NCBI GenBank assembly: GCA_020638795.1
Contig: JACKHW010000007.1
Span: forward strand, 1 to 64,000
Source of the DNA: Planctomycetota bacterium
GTDB lineage: Bacteria; Planctomycetota; UBA1135; GCA-002748355
Length of the DNA stretch: 64,000 bases
Reading direction: 5' to 3'
Position numbers and translations under genes: made by a program. This document shows positions 52,688-62,062 of this stretch, piece by piece; position 1 is the first letter of the stretch, and every line of letters begins with the position of its first letter. The notes under the pieces were generated by a model. That model did not search any database, was not told the origin of the DNA, and saw nothing but the letters and a program-made list of their open reading frames with translations.

Positions 52688-54126
52688 GAGCGCTCCAGCG
52701 CTGGCTTTCGATCACGGCTTGCTCGGTCCTACTCGCGGCGACGCCCGTTCTCGCGCAAAAGCCTTTGAAGAATACCGAGCCCCGAGACGCTTCGGTCACT
52801 CCCGCGGAGAACGTCGCCGTCCATCCCGCGGCGGACGATGCGTCGATTGCACGTCGCCTCGAGCGCATCTTGGCTGCGACGCCGTGGTTCGAAACGACGA
52901 CCGTCGCTGTGCACGAGGGAGTCGTGACGCTGCGCGGTACGGCGGACACGGAGGCGCACCGGGATTGGGCATCGGCGCTCGCGCGCAACACCGAGGACGT
53001 CGTCGCGGTCGTCAACGAACTCGCTATCGCCGAAGAACCGATCGTCGACCTCGCACCCGCCTGGGCGGAAGCGCGCTCCCTGCTGCGGCAAGGTATTCGC
53101 GCTCTTCCCCTCATTCTGATCGGTGCGCTCATCTTCGTCGCGGTGTTCTTCATCGCGGGCTTCACCAAGCGACTCGCATCGTCCTTCGTCGACCGCCGCG
53201 TCGAGAGCAAGCTGCTTCGAAACGTCATCGCCAATACGATCACGGTCCCGGTCATCGTCCTCGGCGTGTTTGCGGCTTTGCGTGTCTCCGGCCTGACCCA
53301 ACTCGCAGCGACCGTCATCGGAGGCACGGGACTCGTCGGCCTCATCGTCGGCATCGCGTTTCGCGACATCGCCGAAAACTTCCTCGCCAGCATCCTCATC
53401 TCGGCACAGCGACCGTTTCGCATCGGCGACCTGATCGAAGTCGCCGGCCGCAAGGGCTATGTCCAGAGCGTGACACTGAGGGGAACGTTGTTGATGACGG
53501 CGGATGGCAATCACGTCCAGCTCCCCAACTCGACGGTCTACAAGAGTGAAATCGAGAACTACACGGCGAATGTCAACGCCCGCCATTCGTTCGTCGTGGG
53601 TATCGGCTACGACGACGATGCCGAACTCGCCCAGGCAATCGCCCTCGACGTGTTGCGCAATCATCCCGCGGTCAAGGACGATCCCGAGCCCTTCGTACTC
53701 GTCGATGGTCTCGGCGAGAGCACGGTCGACCTGAAGGCGTACTACTGGGTCGACATCGAGAAGAACAGCGAACTCAAAGTCCGGTCCGCCCTGTTGCGGA
53801 TCCTCAAGGACGCGTTCGTCGACAACGGGATCACGATGCCGGATGCGGCGCGTGAGATCGTCTTCCCGAGCGGCGTACCCGTCACGATGCTCCAAGGCGG
53901 CGAGAGAACCAAGACGTCAAAGGTGCTTCCGACGGGCATGTCCGAGTCGCCTCGTCGACGACGCAACGTCGTCTCGGCTGGCGAAGGCGACCTCGACAGC
54001 GACGCGGCGACGGTCGAGCAGCAAGCCTCGATCTCGCGCAACATCGATGACGGCAAGAACCTGATCGAACGCCAACCATCGACCGTGCCTGCAGGACTCG
54101 AGGAACGCGACCGAGACGATCGATGA
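52684..54126 (+). CDS. BON-domain mechanosensitive channel (MscS family)
   Basis: A 480-residue mechanosensitive ion channel with an unusual N-terminal addition. Residues 1-24 are a signal peptide. Residues 50-120 are a BON-like domain (RLERILAATPWFETTTVAVH, GVVTLRGTADTEAHRDWA), which binds phospholipid membranes. Three transmembrane helices follow (about 140-160, 180-205, 208-232). The pore helix ends in GLVGLIVGIAFRDIAENFLA, a clear MscS signature. The MscS beta domain then runs from QRPFRIGDLIEVAGRKGYVQ to the C-terminal region. Channels of this type open on osmotic downshock. The tail after residue 400 is low-complexity. The ATG overlaps the previous stop, and the next gene overlaps its stop. 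Confidence 0.88.
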   Translation: MRALQRWLSITACSVLLAATPVLAQKPLKNTEPRDASVTPAENVAVHPAADDASIARRLERILAATPWFETTTVAVHEGVVTLRGTADTEAHRDWASALARNTEDVVAVVNELAIAEEPIVDLAPAWAEARSLLRQGIRALPLILIGALIFVAVFFIAGFTKRLASSFVDRRVESKLLRNVIANTITVPVIVLGVFAALRVSGLTQLAATVIGGTGLVGLIVGIAFRDIAENFLASILISAQRPFRIGDLIEVAGRKGYVQSVTLRGTLLMTADGNHVQLPNSTVYKSEIENYTANVNARHSFVVGIGYDDDAELAQAIALDVLRNHPAVKDDPEPFVLVDGLGESTVDLKAYYWVDIEKNSELKVRSALLRILKDAFVDNGITMPDAAREIVFPSGVPVTMLQGGERTKTSKVLPTGMSESPRRRRNVVSAGEGDLDSDAATVEQQASISRNIDDGKNLIERQPSTVPAGLEERDRDDR

Positions 54127-55622
54127 TTCGACGTCCAGACGAAGCAACCATGCCTCTCCTCCGATCCGGTATCCGGAACATGCTCGCGATCGGGCATGTC
54201 GCTCACGATCGAGCGCGCATTTGGATCTGTGTCGAGCGACCGGGTCCCTACGAGCTCAACTGGTGGCCGTCCGACGCGAATAGGCCGAAGAGTTCGACGC
54301 ACCTGCTCGCCATCGACGACGACGCGACGGACAACACGACGACGTGCGTCCTGCCAGGGCTGCGATCCGACACCGAATACGGCATCGAACTGCGAGACTC
54401 GTTCGGCGTGCGTATCGCCCATGGCCGGTTCCGAACCAGCCCGGCTTCGTGGATGGAGAAGACCGGGGAACCGTTCTCGATCGCCGTCATGAGCTGCTAT
54501 CAGCCGTTTCGTGCGGACGGGACGGTGGATCCGATGTCGGAACGCATGCTCGAATGTGCGCATGCAGCGATGAAGGCGAACAACACGCGGCTCGCACTGT
54601 TGCTCGGAGATCAGCTCTATTCGGATGCCCCCAGCGCCGATTCCCTGTTCGCGGACGATTCGATCTTCTCACTGGAACGCGACGCGGTTCGCGCGCTCTA
54701 CCAACGTCGATATCGACGATTCTGGAACGTACCCGCGTGGAAGCGGATCCAAGCAGAATGGCCTTGCTACCCGATTCCGGACGACCACGACGTCATCGAC
54801 AATTTCGGTTCGTCACCGGATCACGGAAGTCGCAAGTGGCAGCACGTGCGAGACGGGGCGCTCGCGGCCTTCTGTGACTACCAAGCATCGCGGATGGGTT
54901 CGGAGCCCCGTGACATGGCGGACGGTTATCACTTCGAATTCGATCACGGACCCGTCGCCGGGTTCGCGATGGACCTTCGATCGTGTCGGCAGGTCGGAAC
55001 GAACGGCTCCAACCATCTGATATCCGCTCATCAGCTCGAGGATCTCGAACGATGTCTCGAGAGGCATGGGGACAAGCCCGTGTTCGTTCTGGGCATGAGC
55101 CTGCCCCTCCACCACGTTCCGCGACCGATCTCGTGGCTCGGCGGACTGCTGACGTCGCGAGGCGATGACTTCACGGATCGGCTCTCGCATCCGTATTGGA
55201 AGCACGATCGAGAGCGGATCGTCGAAACGCTCGTTCGGCATCGACTCGCTCGTCCGAAGCAGCGCTTCGTGATCGTCAGTGGCGACATCCACATCGGCGC
55301 CGTCATGAAGCTCGAGATTCGCTCTCGCGGTGTCGTGCTCGATCAGCTCATTTCGAGTCCGATCGCCAACCATGAGCGCTTCCTCGTCAATTTCGCCGCG
55401 CGTCTCTCGTTGATTCGGCATTCGTGCACGATCGGTTCCGGCGATGCGGCCACGATCAGTCGCGTCGTACCGGCGGCGAAGCCGATGCAGAATCCGTACA
55501 ACGGACTGAACATCGGCTTCATCGAAGTCAGCGGGAATTGGTCCGATCCCGAAGTGCGGTTGTCTCTCTACGGAGATCGCGACGGCTCACCATTCTGTGT
55601 CTATCGAAGCGAGCCGCTCTGA
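54123..55622 (+). CDS. PhoD-like metallophosphatase
   Basis: A 499-residue PhoD/metallophosphatase-type enzyme that hydrolyses phosphate esters at a binuclear metal centre. Residues 15-110 form an N-terminal beta-sandwich like the PhoD N-domain. Metal motifs are GDQLYSD (162-168) and PDDHDVIDNF (219-228), and later SGDIHIG. I see no signal peptide, so it may be cytoplasmic or exported by another route. Its ATG overlaps the MscS stop (ATGA), so it is the fourth gene of the sigma-54-type operon and may recycle phosphate or lipid under envelope stress. The substrate is unknown. Confidence 0.8.
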   Translation: MIRRPDEATMPLLRSGIRNMLAIGHVAHDRARIWICVERPGPYELNWWPSDANRPKSSTHLLAIDDDATDNTTTCVLPGLRSDTEYGIELRDSFGVRIAHGRFRTSPASWMEKTGEPFSIAVMSCYQPFRADGTVDPMSERMLECAHAAMKANNTRLALLLGDQLYSDAPSADSLFADDSIFSLERDAVRALYQRRYRRFWNVPAWKRIQAEWPCYPIPDDHDVIDNFGSSPDHGSRKWQHVRDGALAAFCDYQASRMGSEPRDMADGYHFEFDHGPVAGFAMDLRSCRQVGTNGSNHLISAHQLEDLERCLERHGDKPVFVLGMSLPLHHVPRPISWLGGLLTSRGDDFTDRLSHPYWKHDRERIVETLVRHRLARPKQRFVIVSGDIHIGAVMKLEIRSRGVVLDQLISSPIANHERFLVNFAARLSLIRHSCTIGSGDAATISRVVPAAKPMQNPYNGLNIGFIEVSGNWSDPEVRLSLYGDRDGSPFCVYRSEPL

Positions 55623-55746
55623 GGCCACGCGTTTTCCGCAGCAACGGATGGCGGATTGTGCATTCGTACTCCGACTCCATGGGCAATCGTGTGAGTCCGT
55701 CGGCCTGATGCACCGTCGACACGGGGTATCGACCTGCCAGGATTCG

Positions 55747-55761
55747 TGGCATGCCCGTTGC
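55747..55761 (+). promoter_or_regulatory. Sigma-54 promoter (TGGCAT-N5-TTGCA) ahead of small lipoprotein
   Basis: TGGCAT-GCCCG-TTGC followed by A is nearly consensus. It stands so close to the next ATG (55776) that transcription would start about 3 bases ahead of it, implying a leaderless message or a start further in. Confidence 0.55.
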
Positions 55762-55775
55762 AGAAGCCGTATCCC

Positions 55776-56180
55776 ATGAAGACCTACGATAGGAATCCGA
55801 TCCAAGCATGGAAACGCACTCTCGCCTCGACGCTGGTCGTCCTGACAACGGCATTCGTCGTGGCTTGTGAAGATCAATCCTCCGCGAAGACGAAACTCGA
55901 CGAGGCTGGTCAGAAGATCTCGAATGCGACGAAGGATCTACGGGACTATGCCGTCGACAAGAAGAACGAGTTCGTCGCCGCGAGTCGCGAGAAGCTGGAC
56001 AGACTCCAAGACCGTTGGCAGTCGGCTTCCGAAGACGTGAAGGCCGAGCTGCGCGAGAAGAAGGCGGCCATCGAGAAGGACCTCGACAACCTCGGGGATG
56101 CAACCAAGGAGTCTTTCAGTGCGGCCAAGTCGAAGGTCGCGGATGCGCTCGACTGGATGGAGTCCAAGTTGCGCAACTGA
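55776..56180 (+). CDS. Helical lipoprotein, apolipoprotein/YtxH-like
   Basis: A 134-residue protein with a lipoprotein signal peptide (lipobox VVAC near residue 31) and a mature part of continuous amphipathic helix (LDEAGQKISNATKDLRDYAV, LREKKAAIEKDLDNLGDATK, FSAAKSKVADALDWMESKLR), similar in pattern to apolipoprotein- or YtxH-like proteins. Such helices coat membranes. The ATG at 55776 lies just after a near-consensus sigma-54 promoter. A long N-terminal basic region is present in the signal peptide. The sigma-54 site links it to the upstream stress cluster. Confidence 0.72.
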   Translation: MKTYDRNPIQAWKRTLASTLVVLTTAFVVACEDQSSAKTKLDEAGQKISNATKDLRDYAVDKKNEFVAASREKLDRLQDRWQSASEDVKAELREKKAAIEKDLDNLGDATKESFSAAKSKVADALDWMESKLRN

Positions 56181-56437
56181 CGGCGAAGGACGAACTCCGA
56201 GTTCGACGAGTGTGTCGATGCACTCGAACGCGCACCGAGAGCGCGCCTTCGGCACCTTGGCCCGCGTGAGTCTCGGCAATCCGAGACGGATTCCCGCTCG
56301 GTGAGTGCGCGGCGGTAGTGTTGCAGGACGGACCATGTGTAAGATCGAACCCCGTGCCCCCGCGGGTCTTCGTTCTTCCTGCGATCCGCTCTTCTCTGCT
56401 ACTCCCACTGGCTGCAAGGGTGCTTGCAGCGTCATCG

Positions 56438-58783
56438 ATGCATCGAGATCTCTTCCCCTTCTTCGCGACTCTCGCGATCGCTCCGGTTGCCCTCATCGCC
56501 CCGCTGACCGCGCAGGTTCGGGGCGAGCGCATTCCGGATTCCGCGATCTCCCCACTGGTCCTCGAGTCGATGGACGTCGTCCGCGCACGAGCGGCTCAGT
56601 TCCCCGATCCTCGCCCGACGTTGTTCGAAGGTCAGCCCGGTCGCTGGTTCGTTCCGCCCGAAACCGCAAAGACCCCGACGCACTCCGGCACCCGCGCGAT
56701 CGTCAACGAGTGGGGCGACCCGCGCATGTCCATCGGGTTCGCGCAACCTGTCGATCTGCTCGACGTGTGGGCCGCTGGTCACGGATCGGCGCCAGCGCAT
56801 GCGGTGCGCTTCGTCGGCATGACGGACGACAAGGTCGTGGCGACATCGAAGTGGTTCCCACTTGGCGCGACCCACGCGAAGCTCACCCTCGACATGCAAG
56901 GCGTGGAGCGGCTCGTCGTCGAGGCGAAGCCGTTCGTCGATGGCCGCGGCTACTTCGCGCTCGATGACCTCCGCTACCGCGTCGACGATCGCGTCGTCGC
57001 ACTCGACTTCGAAGACCTTCACGCGCGCGACGTCCTGACGAAGACGCAGTACGCCGGATTGACGTGGGAGTTAGGAACGGGTTTCCAGCGCCAGGTCGAG
57101 TCGTCGGACATCGTTCCCGCTCCGCGCGAGCCGGTTCTCGAAGTGGGCGGTGAGACGGAGATCACGCCTTTGGCAGCCGCTGGTGGCACGACGCCCTCGA
57201 CATGGGACGACTTCATCGGAGTCACCCAGGGAGATCCGGGCGCGACGCTCATCCCGCCCGACACATGCGGTTGCGCGGGACCGAATCACTTCATCTCGAT
57301 CACCAACTCCAATCTCTCTGCATGGACGAAGACGACGAAGACGCGCGTCGTCAACACGAGCCTTGGCGCATTCTGGGGCGCCAGCGGAACCGTCGGTGAT
57401 CCGCGCGCCGTTTGGGACAGCCACGCCGGTCGCTACATCATCCTGGCGACCGACTTCTCGCGTACGAAGACGTTCTTCTACGCGATCTCGGCGACGTCGG
57501 ATCCTGCCGGCAGCTGGTACAAGTTCTCGTTCCAGACGAACCAGGGCACCGATGCGACTCGTTGGCCCGACTACCCGACACTCGGTGTCGACTCGCGTGG
57601 CATCTACTCGGCGGCCTACATGGTCACCGGATCGGCGCGCATGACGATCTGGGCGATCGACAAGGCGCCGCTCCTCGCCAACCCGCCGAGTGTCGGCGCG
57701 ATCACGGCCTTCCGTTCGCTTCCATGGGAAGGCGCGATTCAGCCATGCACGACCTACGGGGACCCAGGAGGCGAATACCTCGTGTCCCGCAGCTCGTCGT
57801 CGTCGCTGCGCGTGCGTCGCGTCAACGGGCCGCTCAACGCGCCGACCCTCAGCGAGATCGGTTTCGTGGCGATCCCGTCCCACAGCTCCGCCCCGAACGC
57901 GCCGGCGCTCGGCAGCTCGACGAACATCTCGACGCTCGACACGCGCCCGCAGAACGCCGTGTTCCGCAACGGTTCGCTCTGGACCACCCACGAGATCAGC
58001 GTCAACGGCCGTGCAGGCTTCCGTTGGTACGAGGTCGGCATCTCCCCGCTCACGCTCAAGCAGTACGGCACGGTCGGCGACTCGCTCTGGCACTACTACT
58101 ATCCCGCCATCGCGGTCGACGCGAAGGGCAACGTCGGCATCGGGTTCTCGGGAAGTCATGCCGGCGTCTATTGCTCGGCCTTCCTGACCGGACGTCGCGC
58201 GAGTGATCCCGCCGGCATGACCGCCGACCCGGTGTTCGTCAAGGCTGGAGAGGCGGCATGGAATCGCCTCGACGGTTCGGGACGCAATCGCTTCGGCGAC
58301 TACAGTCACATCAACGTGGACCCGGTCGACGACGTCGGCTTCTGGTCGATCCAGGAATACATCTGGCAGACCAACACGTGGCGGACGCGCATCACGCGCT
58401 TCGGCTATGACGCGTTCTCGTTCGGAGACGGTCTCGCGGGCAAGAACGGGATCCCGACTCTCCGCGCGACGACGCGTCCGGCCATCGGCCAGTCGACCAA
58501 CCTCGAGGTCCAGAACTCGACCGGCGCGATCACCGCAGGCCTGGTCGTCATCGGCCTCTCCCGCATCGACGTGAGCATCCTCGGCGGTACGCTCTACCCC
58601 TCGCCCGACGTCCTCGTGACCCTCGCGATCACGCCGCCGTCCGTGAACGTCGGTCTCCCGATCCCCAACGACAACAACTTCATCGGCAAGCCGATCTACC
58701 TGCAGTCCGTCCAACTGGACGCCGCTGCAGCACAGAGCTGGTCGTTCAGCGCGGGCCTCCAGATCGAAGCCGGCACGCGCTGA
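56438..58783 (+). CDS. Large secreted protein of unknown function
   Basis: A 781-residue exported protein. The ATG at 56438 gives a typical signal peptide (residues 1-28, ending PLTAQV). The N-terminal 200 residues contain beta strands with YFALDDLRYRV, recalling carbohydrate-binding or concanavalin-like domains. The middle, GVTQGDPGATLIPPDTCGC to YDAFSFGDG, has blade-like repeats (WDSHAGRYIILATDFS, YPTLGVDSRGIYSAAYMVTG), so a propeller is likely. The final ~100 residues (LRATTRPAIGQSTNLEVQNS ... LQIEAGTR) resemble the ending of the secreted protein at 35772, perhaps a shared C-terminal sorting or adhesion domain. No catalytic residues can be named. Confidence 0.7.
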   Translation: MHRDLFPFFATLAIAPVALIAPLTAQVRGERIPDSAISPLVLESMDVVRARAAQFPDPRPTLFEGQPGRWFVPPETAKTPTHSGTRAIVNEWGDPRMSIGFAQPVDLLDVWAAGHGSAPAHAVRFVGMTDDKVVATSKWFPLGATHAKLTLDMQGVERLVVEAKPFVDGRGYFALDDLRYRVDDRVVALDFEDLHARDVLTKTQYAGLTWELGTGFQRQVESSDIVPAPREPVLEVGGETEITPLAAAGGTTPSTWDDFIGVTQGDPGATLIPPDTCGCAGPNHFISITNSNLSAWTKTTKTRVVNTSLGAFWGASGTVGDPRAVWDSHAGRYIILATDFSRTKTFFYAISATSDPAGSWYKFSFQTNQGTDATRWPDYPTLGVDSRGIYSAAYMVTGSARMTIWAIDKAPLLANPPSVGAITAFRSLPWEGAIQPCTTYGDPGGEYLVSRSSSSSLRVRRVNGPLNAPTLSEIGFVAIPSHSSAPNAPALGSSTNISTLDTRPQNAVFRNGSLWTTHEISVNGRAGFRWYEVGISPLTLKQYGTVGDSLWHYYYPAIAVDAKGNVGIGFSGSHAGVYCSAFLTGRRASDPAGMTADPVFVKAGEAAWNRLDGSGRNRFGDYSHINVDPVDDVGFWSIQEYIWQTNTWRTRITRFGYDAFSFGDGLAGKNGIPTLRATTRPAIGQSTNLEVQNSTGAITAGLVVIGLSRIDVSILGGTLYPSPDVLVTLAITPPSVNVGLPIPNDNNFIGKPIYLQSVQLDAAAAQSWSFSAGLQIEAGTR

Positions 58784-58796
58784 GCGCCCGTGGCGG

Positions 58797-60143
58797 TCAC
58801 TTCACTTCGGCAGGACGCTGCGTGAACTCGACGATGGAATTCGCGAGCACACTGCGGCGCTTGTCCCCGCCGGTCATCACCGCGACTTCGTAGCGGGCGC
58901 CGGGCGCGATCTCGGCTTTGGGGGAGCGGAAGACGAGGCAGGCTCCCCCGCCGCCGAAGCCGCCGGCAGCGACGTGACACGCGTCGAACGGCAGCGCTTC
59001 GCCGACGCGCAAGAAGCGCTCGTCGAGTCGATAGAGTCGAATCTCCGACTCCGCGAGCTTCTTGTGGCTGGTGCTCGCGGAGAACGTGATGCTCCACGCA
59101 TGGCGCGGACCGAAGTACTCGATCGGTACGAAGCCCGCTGGCGGATACGAGACGAAGTCGAGCCTTGGCGTGCTCTTGCGCGAACCGTCCATCGACCACA
59201 TCGCGGCAAAGCGCTCGTCACGGCCAAGCCCTGTCTTGGCCATCGTGGGATTCAGGCACCAGCGTCGATGCCCGATCCGATCGATGTTGCTCGGATCCGA
59301 ATCGTTCATGTACTGATCGATCGAACTCGGAAGGCTCGACGTGACCGCGAGATTGCTGTGGCTCGTCCCCTCGAAGCCGAATTCGAACCGATCCTTGGGC
59401 CAACCCGGATTGGGCGGCTTGTGATCGAGGCGACCGATCGCCTTGCACAGGGATGCCGCCGCGTCCGTGTATGCGTTGAAGGCGGGATCGAGCACGACAT
59501 CACAAGGAATGCCGCAGAGGTATCGGTAGGCGTTGAGTCGCGCGAGACCTCGCATGCGTTCGAGCGCTAGGGCATCCTCGGCTGCGGTCGCCTTCGCAAC
59601 GCTGGTCTCATCGACCGTCTCGATCTGCGTCAGTCGCTCACGAATCGCTTCGTCCGTGCGTGCGAAGACGACGGCACCGTCGAGCGAGACGATCTTGCCA
59701 TGATCGAACACGCGTCGACTCACGTCTCGACCGCGCGTGACCTCGAAGCGACCGTGCAACGAACCGCCATCGTATTTGGCGCGAACGTGTCGCTCGCCGG
59801 AGTATTCGTCGTACGCACCGTGGAGCGTGCCCTTGCGGTAGTAGGCGATGACGAACCGAGAACCATCCTCGTAGAAACGCTCGACGCGCCCGTGCAGTGC
59901 ACCGTCGAGATACGTGGCACGACACTGCGTGCGTCCATTCGGCCAATACTCGGTGGACGAACCCTGCTTCACGCCCGCCTCGTCCACGTGGTATCGCTCG
60001 TGCACCGCACCATCGTCGTAGTTCGTCGTGATCTGTTCGCGAGACTGCGCACGGGGAATGCCGAGCAGCAAACCGCCCATCAAGAAGCTCCACGACAGCG
60101 GGCCGCTCGTGTTCCGAGGGTCCATCCAGTTCCGCGGGTTCAT
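58797..60143 (-). CDS. Exported MORN-repeat / CAP-domain protein
   Basis: A 448-residue protein. The ATG at 60143 gives a hydrophobic leader (LSWSFLMGGLLLGIPRAQS). Residues 40-150 are MORN repeats: GVKQGSSTEYWPNGRTQCRA, DGALHGRVERFYEDGSR, KGTLHGAYDEYSGERHVRAK, DGGSLHGRFEVTRG. From about 190 to 330 lies a CAP/SCP-like domain (LARLNAYRYLCGIPCDVVL, SNIDRIGHRRWCLNPTMAKT), a fold found in secreted proteins of many roles, followed by a beta-rich tail. It is likely periplasmic or surface-exposed. The function is unknown. A truncated duplicate of its beginning is at 62350-62673. Confidence 0.78.
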   Translation of the reverse strand: MNPRNWMDPRNTSGPLSWSFLMGGLLLGIPRAQSREQITTNYDDGAVHERYHVDEAGVKQGSSTEYWPNGRTQCRATYLDGALHGRVERFYEDGSRFVIAYYRKGTLHGAYDEYSGERHVRAKYDGGSLHGRFEVTRGRDVSRRVFDHGKIVSLDGAVVFARTDEAIRERLTQIETVDETSVAKATAAEDALALERMRGLARLNAYRYLCGIPCDVVLDPAFNAYTDAAASLCKAIGRLDHKPPNPGWPKDRFEFGFEGTSHSNLAVTSSLPSSIDQYMNDSDPSNIDRIGHRRWCLNPTMAKTGLGRDERFAAMWSMDGSRKSTPRLDFVSYPPAGFVPIEYFGPRHAWSITFSASTSHKKLAESEIRLYRLDERFLRVGEALPFDACHVAAGGFGGGGACLVFRSPKAEIAPGARYEVAVMTGGDKRRSVLANSIVEFTQRPAEVK

Positions 60144-60505
60144 CAGCTGTGCGGCTCCAGTTCGAGAATGCAGGCAGCGACGACGGGCTCCGGGGGAGCG
60201 CAGACAACTCCATGCGAAGGGCGTAAGAACGGGAAGTTCGTTCGCACTGCCGGAGCAGACGAGTGGCTGCATCGCATCGTGCACGCACGATAGCGCGGCG
60301 ACGCCCTCGTGCGTGTCCCGTTTCGAGACGCGAACTTCGGGCATTGATCTCACAGCGCGCCCGCCAGCATCCCCTCCGAGATGCGGCCAACTGCGCACAT
60401 CTGCCACTGGCCGACTCGACGTTCGGACAGATGATAGGTCCAGGACCTCGGCGGCAGCGGCCACACTGTGACACGTGCTCGAGGCAACGCGAGGGAGCGA
60501 ACGCC
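60144..60505. other. Divergent intergenic region
   Basis: This 362-bp gap separates two divergent genes and must hold both promoters. No element is certain; an upstream frame continuing from the oxidoreductase gene lacks any family motif and is rejected. Confidence 0.5.
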
Positions 60506-62062
60506 ATGACCTCCACGAAGACCGCGAACGAGTTCGACGTCATCGTCATCGGATCGGGCATGGGCGGGATGACGACGGCAACCGCACTCTCCCGCATGAA
60601 CCACACGGTCCTTCTCCTCGAGCAGGCATCGTCGATCGGCGGCTTGACGCATGCGTTTTCGCGCGACGGATTCACCTGGGACGTCGGGCTTCACTACTGT
60701 GGCGACTTCGGCCGTGATCAGCACTCGGGACGCATTCTCGATTGGCTCAGCGGTGGTACGATCGAGTTTCGTTCGTTCGGCACGGTCTACGACACTCTGC
60801 ATTTTCCTGACGGGTTCGACATCCAAGTCGCACGACCGGTCGACGCATTCCGGATGGAACTCGAGGAGCGCTTCCCAGGTAGCAAATCCGAGATCCACGC
60901 CTACTTCGAGGCAATCGAGGCCGCGGGCGAAGCGCTGTTCTTCGTCATGGCCGAGCGCGCGATGCCCGAGCCGTTCCGCTCCGCTCACCGCTGGTGGAAC
61001 AAGAAGAAGATCGAGCGTTGGTGCGGACGCACGACGGGCGAGGTCATCGCGGAGTTGATCTCCGACCCACAACTCGCCGCGGTGCTCTCGGCCCAATGGG
61101 GCACGTACGGCGGCAAGCCGAAGGAAGGTGCATTCGGAATTCACGCCACCGTCATGGGCCATTACCAAGGCGGTGCGGGCTATCCGGTCGGCGGCGCGGC
61201 CGCGATCGCGAACGGACTCGTTCCCGTGATCGAAGGCGCAGGTGGCAGCGCCCTCGCCAACACGCCGGTCCGCTCGATCCTCATGGACGAAGGGCATGCC
61301 GTCGGAGTGCGCACGAGCAGCGGCGAGACGTTCCGCGCACCGAACATCGTGTCAGCGATCGGAGCCCGCGAAACCGTGAAGCGCCTGCTGCTTCCAGAGT
61401 TTGCCGACCAGGAATGGGCCCGCGAGGTGAAGGCCCTCCGGCCGTCGATCTGTCACTTCCAGATCTTCCTCGGCTTCGAAGGCGATATCGCGCGCTGCGG
61501 AGCGACGAAGTCCAATCACTGGTTCTACGAGAGCTGGGACACGGACACCGGGATCTGGTCAGGCGGCGCCGACGAGCCGCTCCCGATGTTGTTCGTCTCG
61601 TTCCCGAGCCTCAAGGACCCGGCCCACGACCCCGGGCCTTCGCAACGGCACACGGGAGAAGCGATGGTCTGGGCCGATTGGTCGTCGGTCGCGGACTTCG
61701 CGGACGGTGGCGCAGAGCAGCGACCCGTGGAGTGGGAGGAGTACAAGCACGACGTCGAGAGCAAGCTCCTCGGGTTCTTCAATGCGAAGTTCCCCGCGCT
61801 CGCCCCCCTTGTCGTCCACTGCGAACTCGGCACGCCGCTCGCGACCGCCGCGTTCACGCGGCACGAAAACGGCGGCTTCTACGGCGTCGAAACGACTCCG
61901 CGCCGTGTGATGTCCGATGTGCTCCAGCCGAAGACGAAGATTCCGGGTCTCTACCTTTCGGGGCAGGACGTGATGATGCCCGGTATCGCCGGCGCACTCT
62001 GGGGAGGTATGCTCGGCGCCGCGGCGGTGGACCCGCGGGTGTTTCGGAAACTCCGTGCGTGA
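60506..62062 (+). CDS. FAD-dependent carotenoid/retinol-type oxidoreductase
   Basis: A 518-residue flavoprotein of the phytoene desaturase / all-trans-retinol 13,14-reductase (RetSat) group. The Rossmann motif VIVIGSGMGGMTTATALSRM is followed by TVLLLEQASSIGGL, the dinucleotide-binding signature. The C-terminal FAD site ends PGLYLSGQDVMMPGIAGALW, typical of RetSat-like enzymes. Predicted to act on a polyene or other long-chain lipid in the membrane. The substrate is not known and no other carotenoid gene is near. GAGGGAG precedes the ATG at 60506. It is bracketed by two direct copies of a ~130-bp sequence. Confidence 0.85.
   Translation: MTSTKTANEFDVIVIGSGMGGMTTATALSRMNHTVLLLEQASSIGGLTHAFSRDGFTWDVGLHYCGDFGRDQHSGRILDWLSGGTIEFRSFGTVYDTLHFPDGFDIQVARPVDAFRMELEERFPGSKSEIHAYFEAIEAAGEALFFVMAERAMPEPFRSAHRWWNKKKIERWCGRTTGEVIAELISDPQLAAVLSAQWGTYGGKPKEGAFGIHATVMGHYQGGAGYPVGGAAAIANGLVPVIEGAGGSALANTPVRSILMDEGHAVGVRTSSGETFRAPNIVSAIGARETVKRLLLPEFADQEWAREVKALRPSICHFQIFLGFEGDIARCGATKSNHWFYESWDTDTGIWSGGADEPLPMLFVSFPSLKDPAHDPGPSQRHTGEAMVWADWSSVADFADGGAEQRPVEWEEYKHDVESKLLGFFNAKFPALAPLVVHCELGTPLATAAFTRHENGGFYGVETTPRRVMSDVLQPKTKIPGLYLSGQDVMMPGIAGALWGGMLGAAAVDPRVFRKLRA

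Noticed and set aside
57071..58714. Long minus-strand open frame of 547 codons inside the secreted-protein gene
   Set aside because: No signal peptide, no motif, low-complexity RD-rich composition; the plus-strand gene has a signal peptide and a coherent beta-rich pattern.
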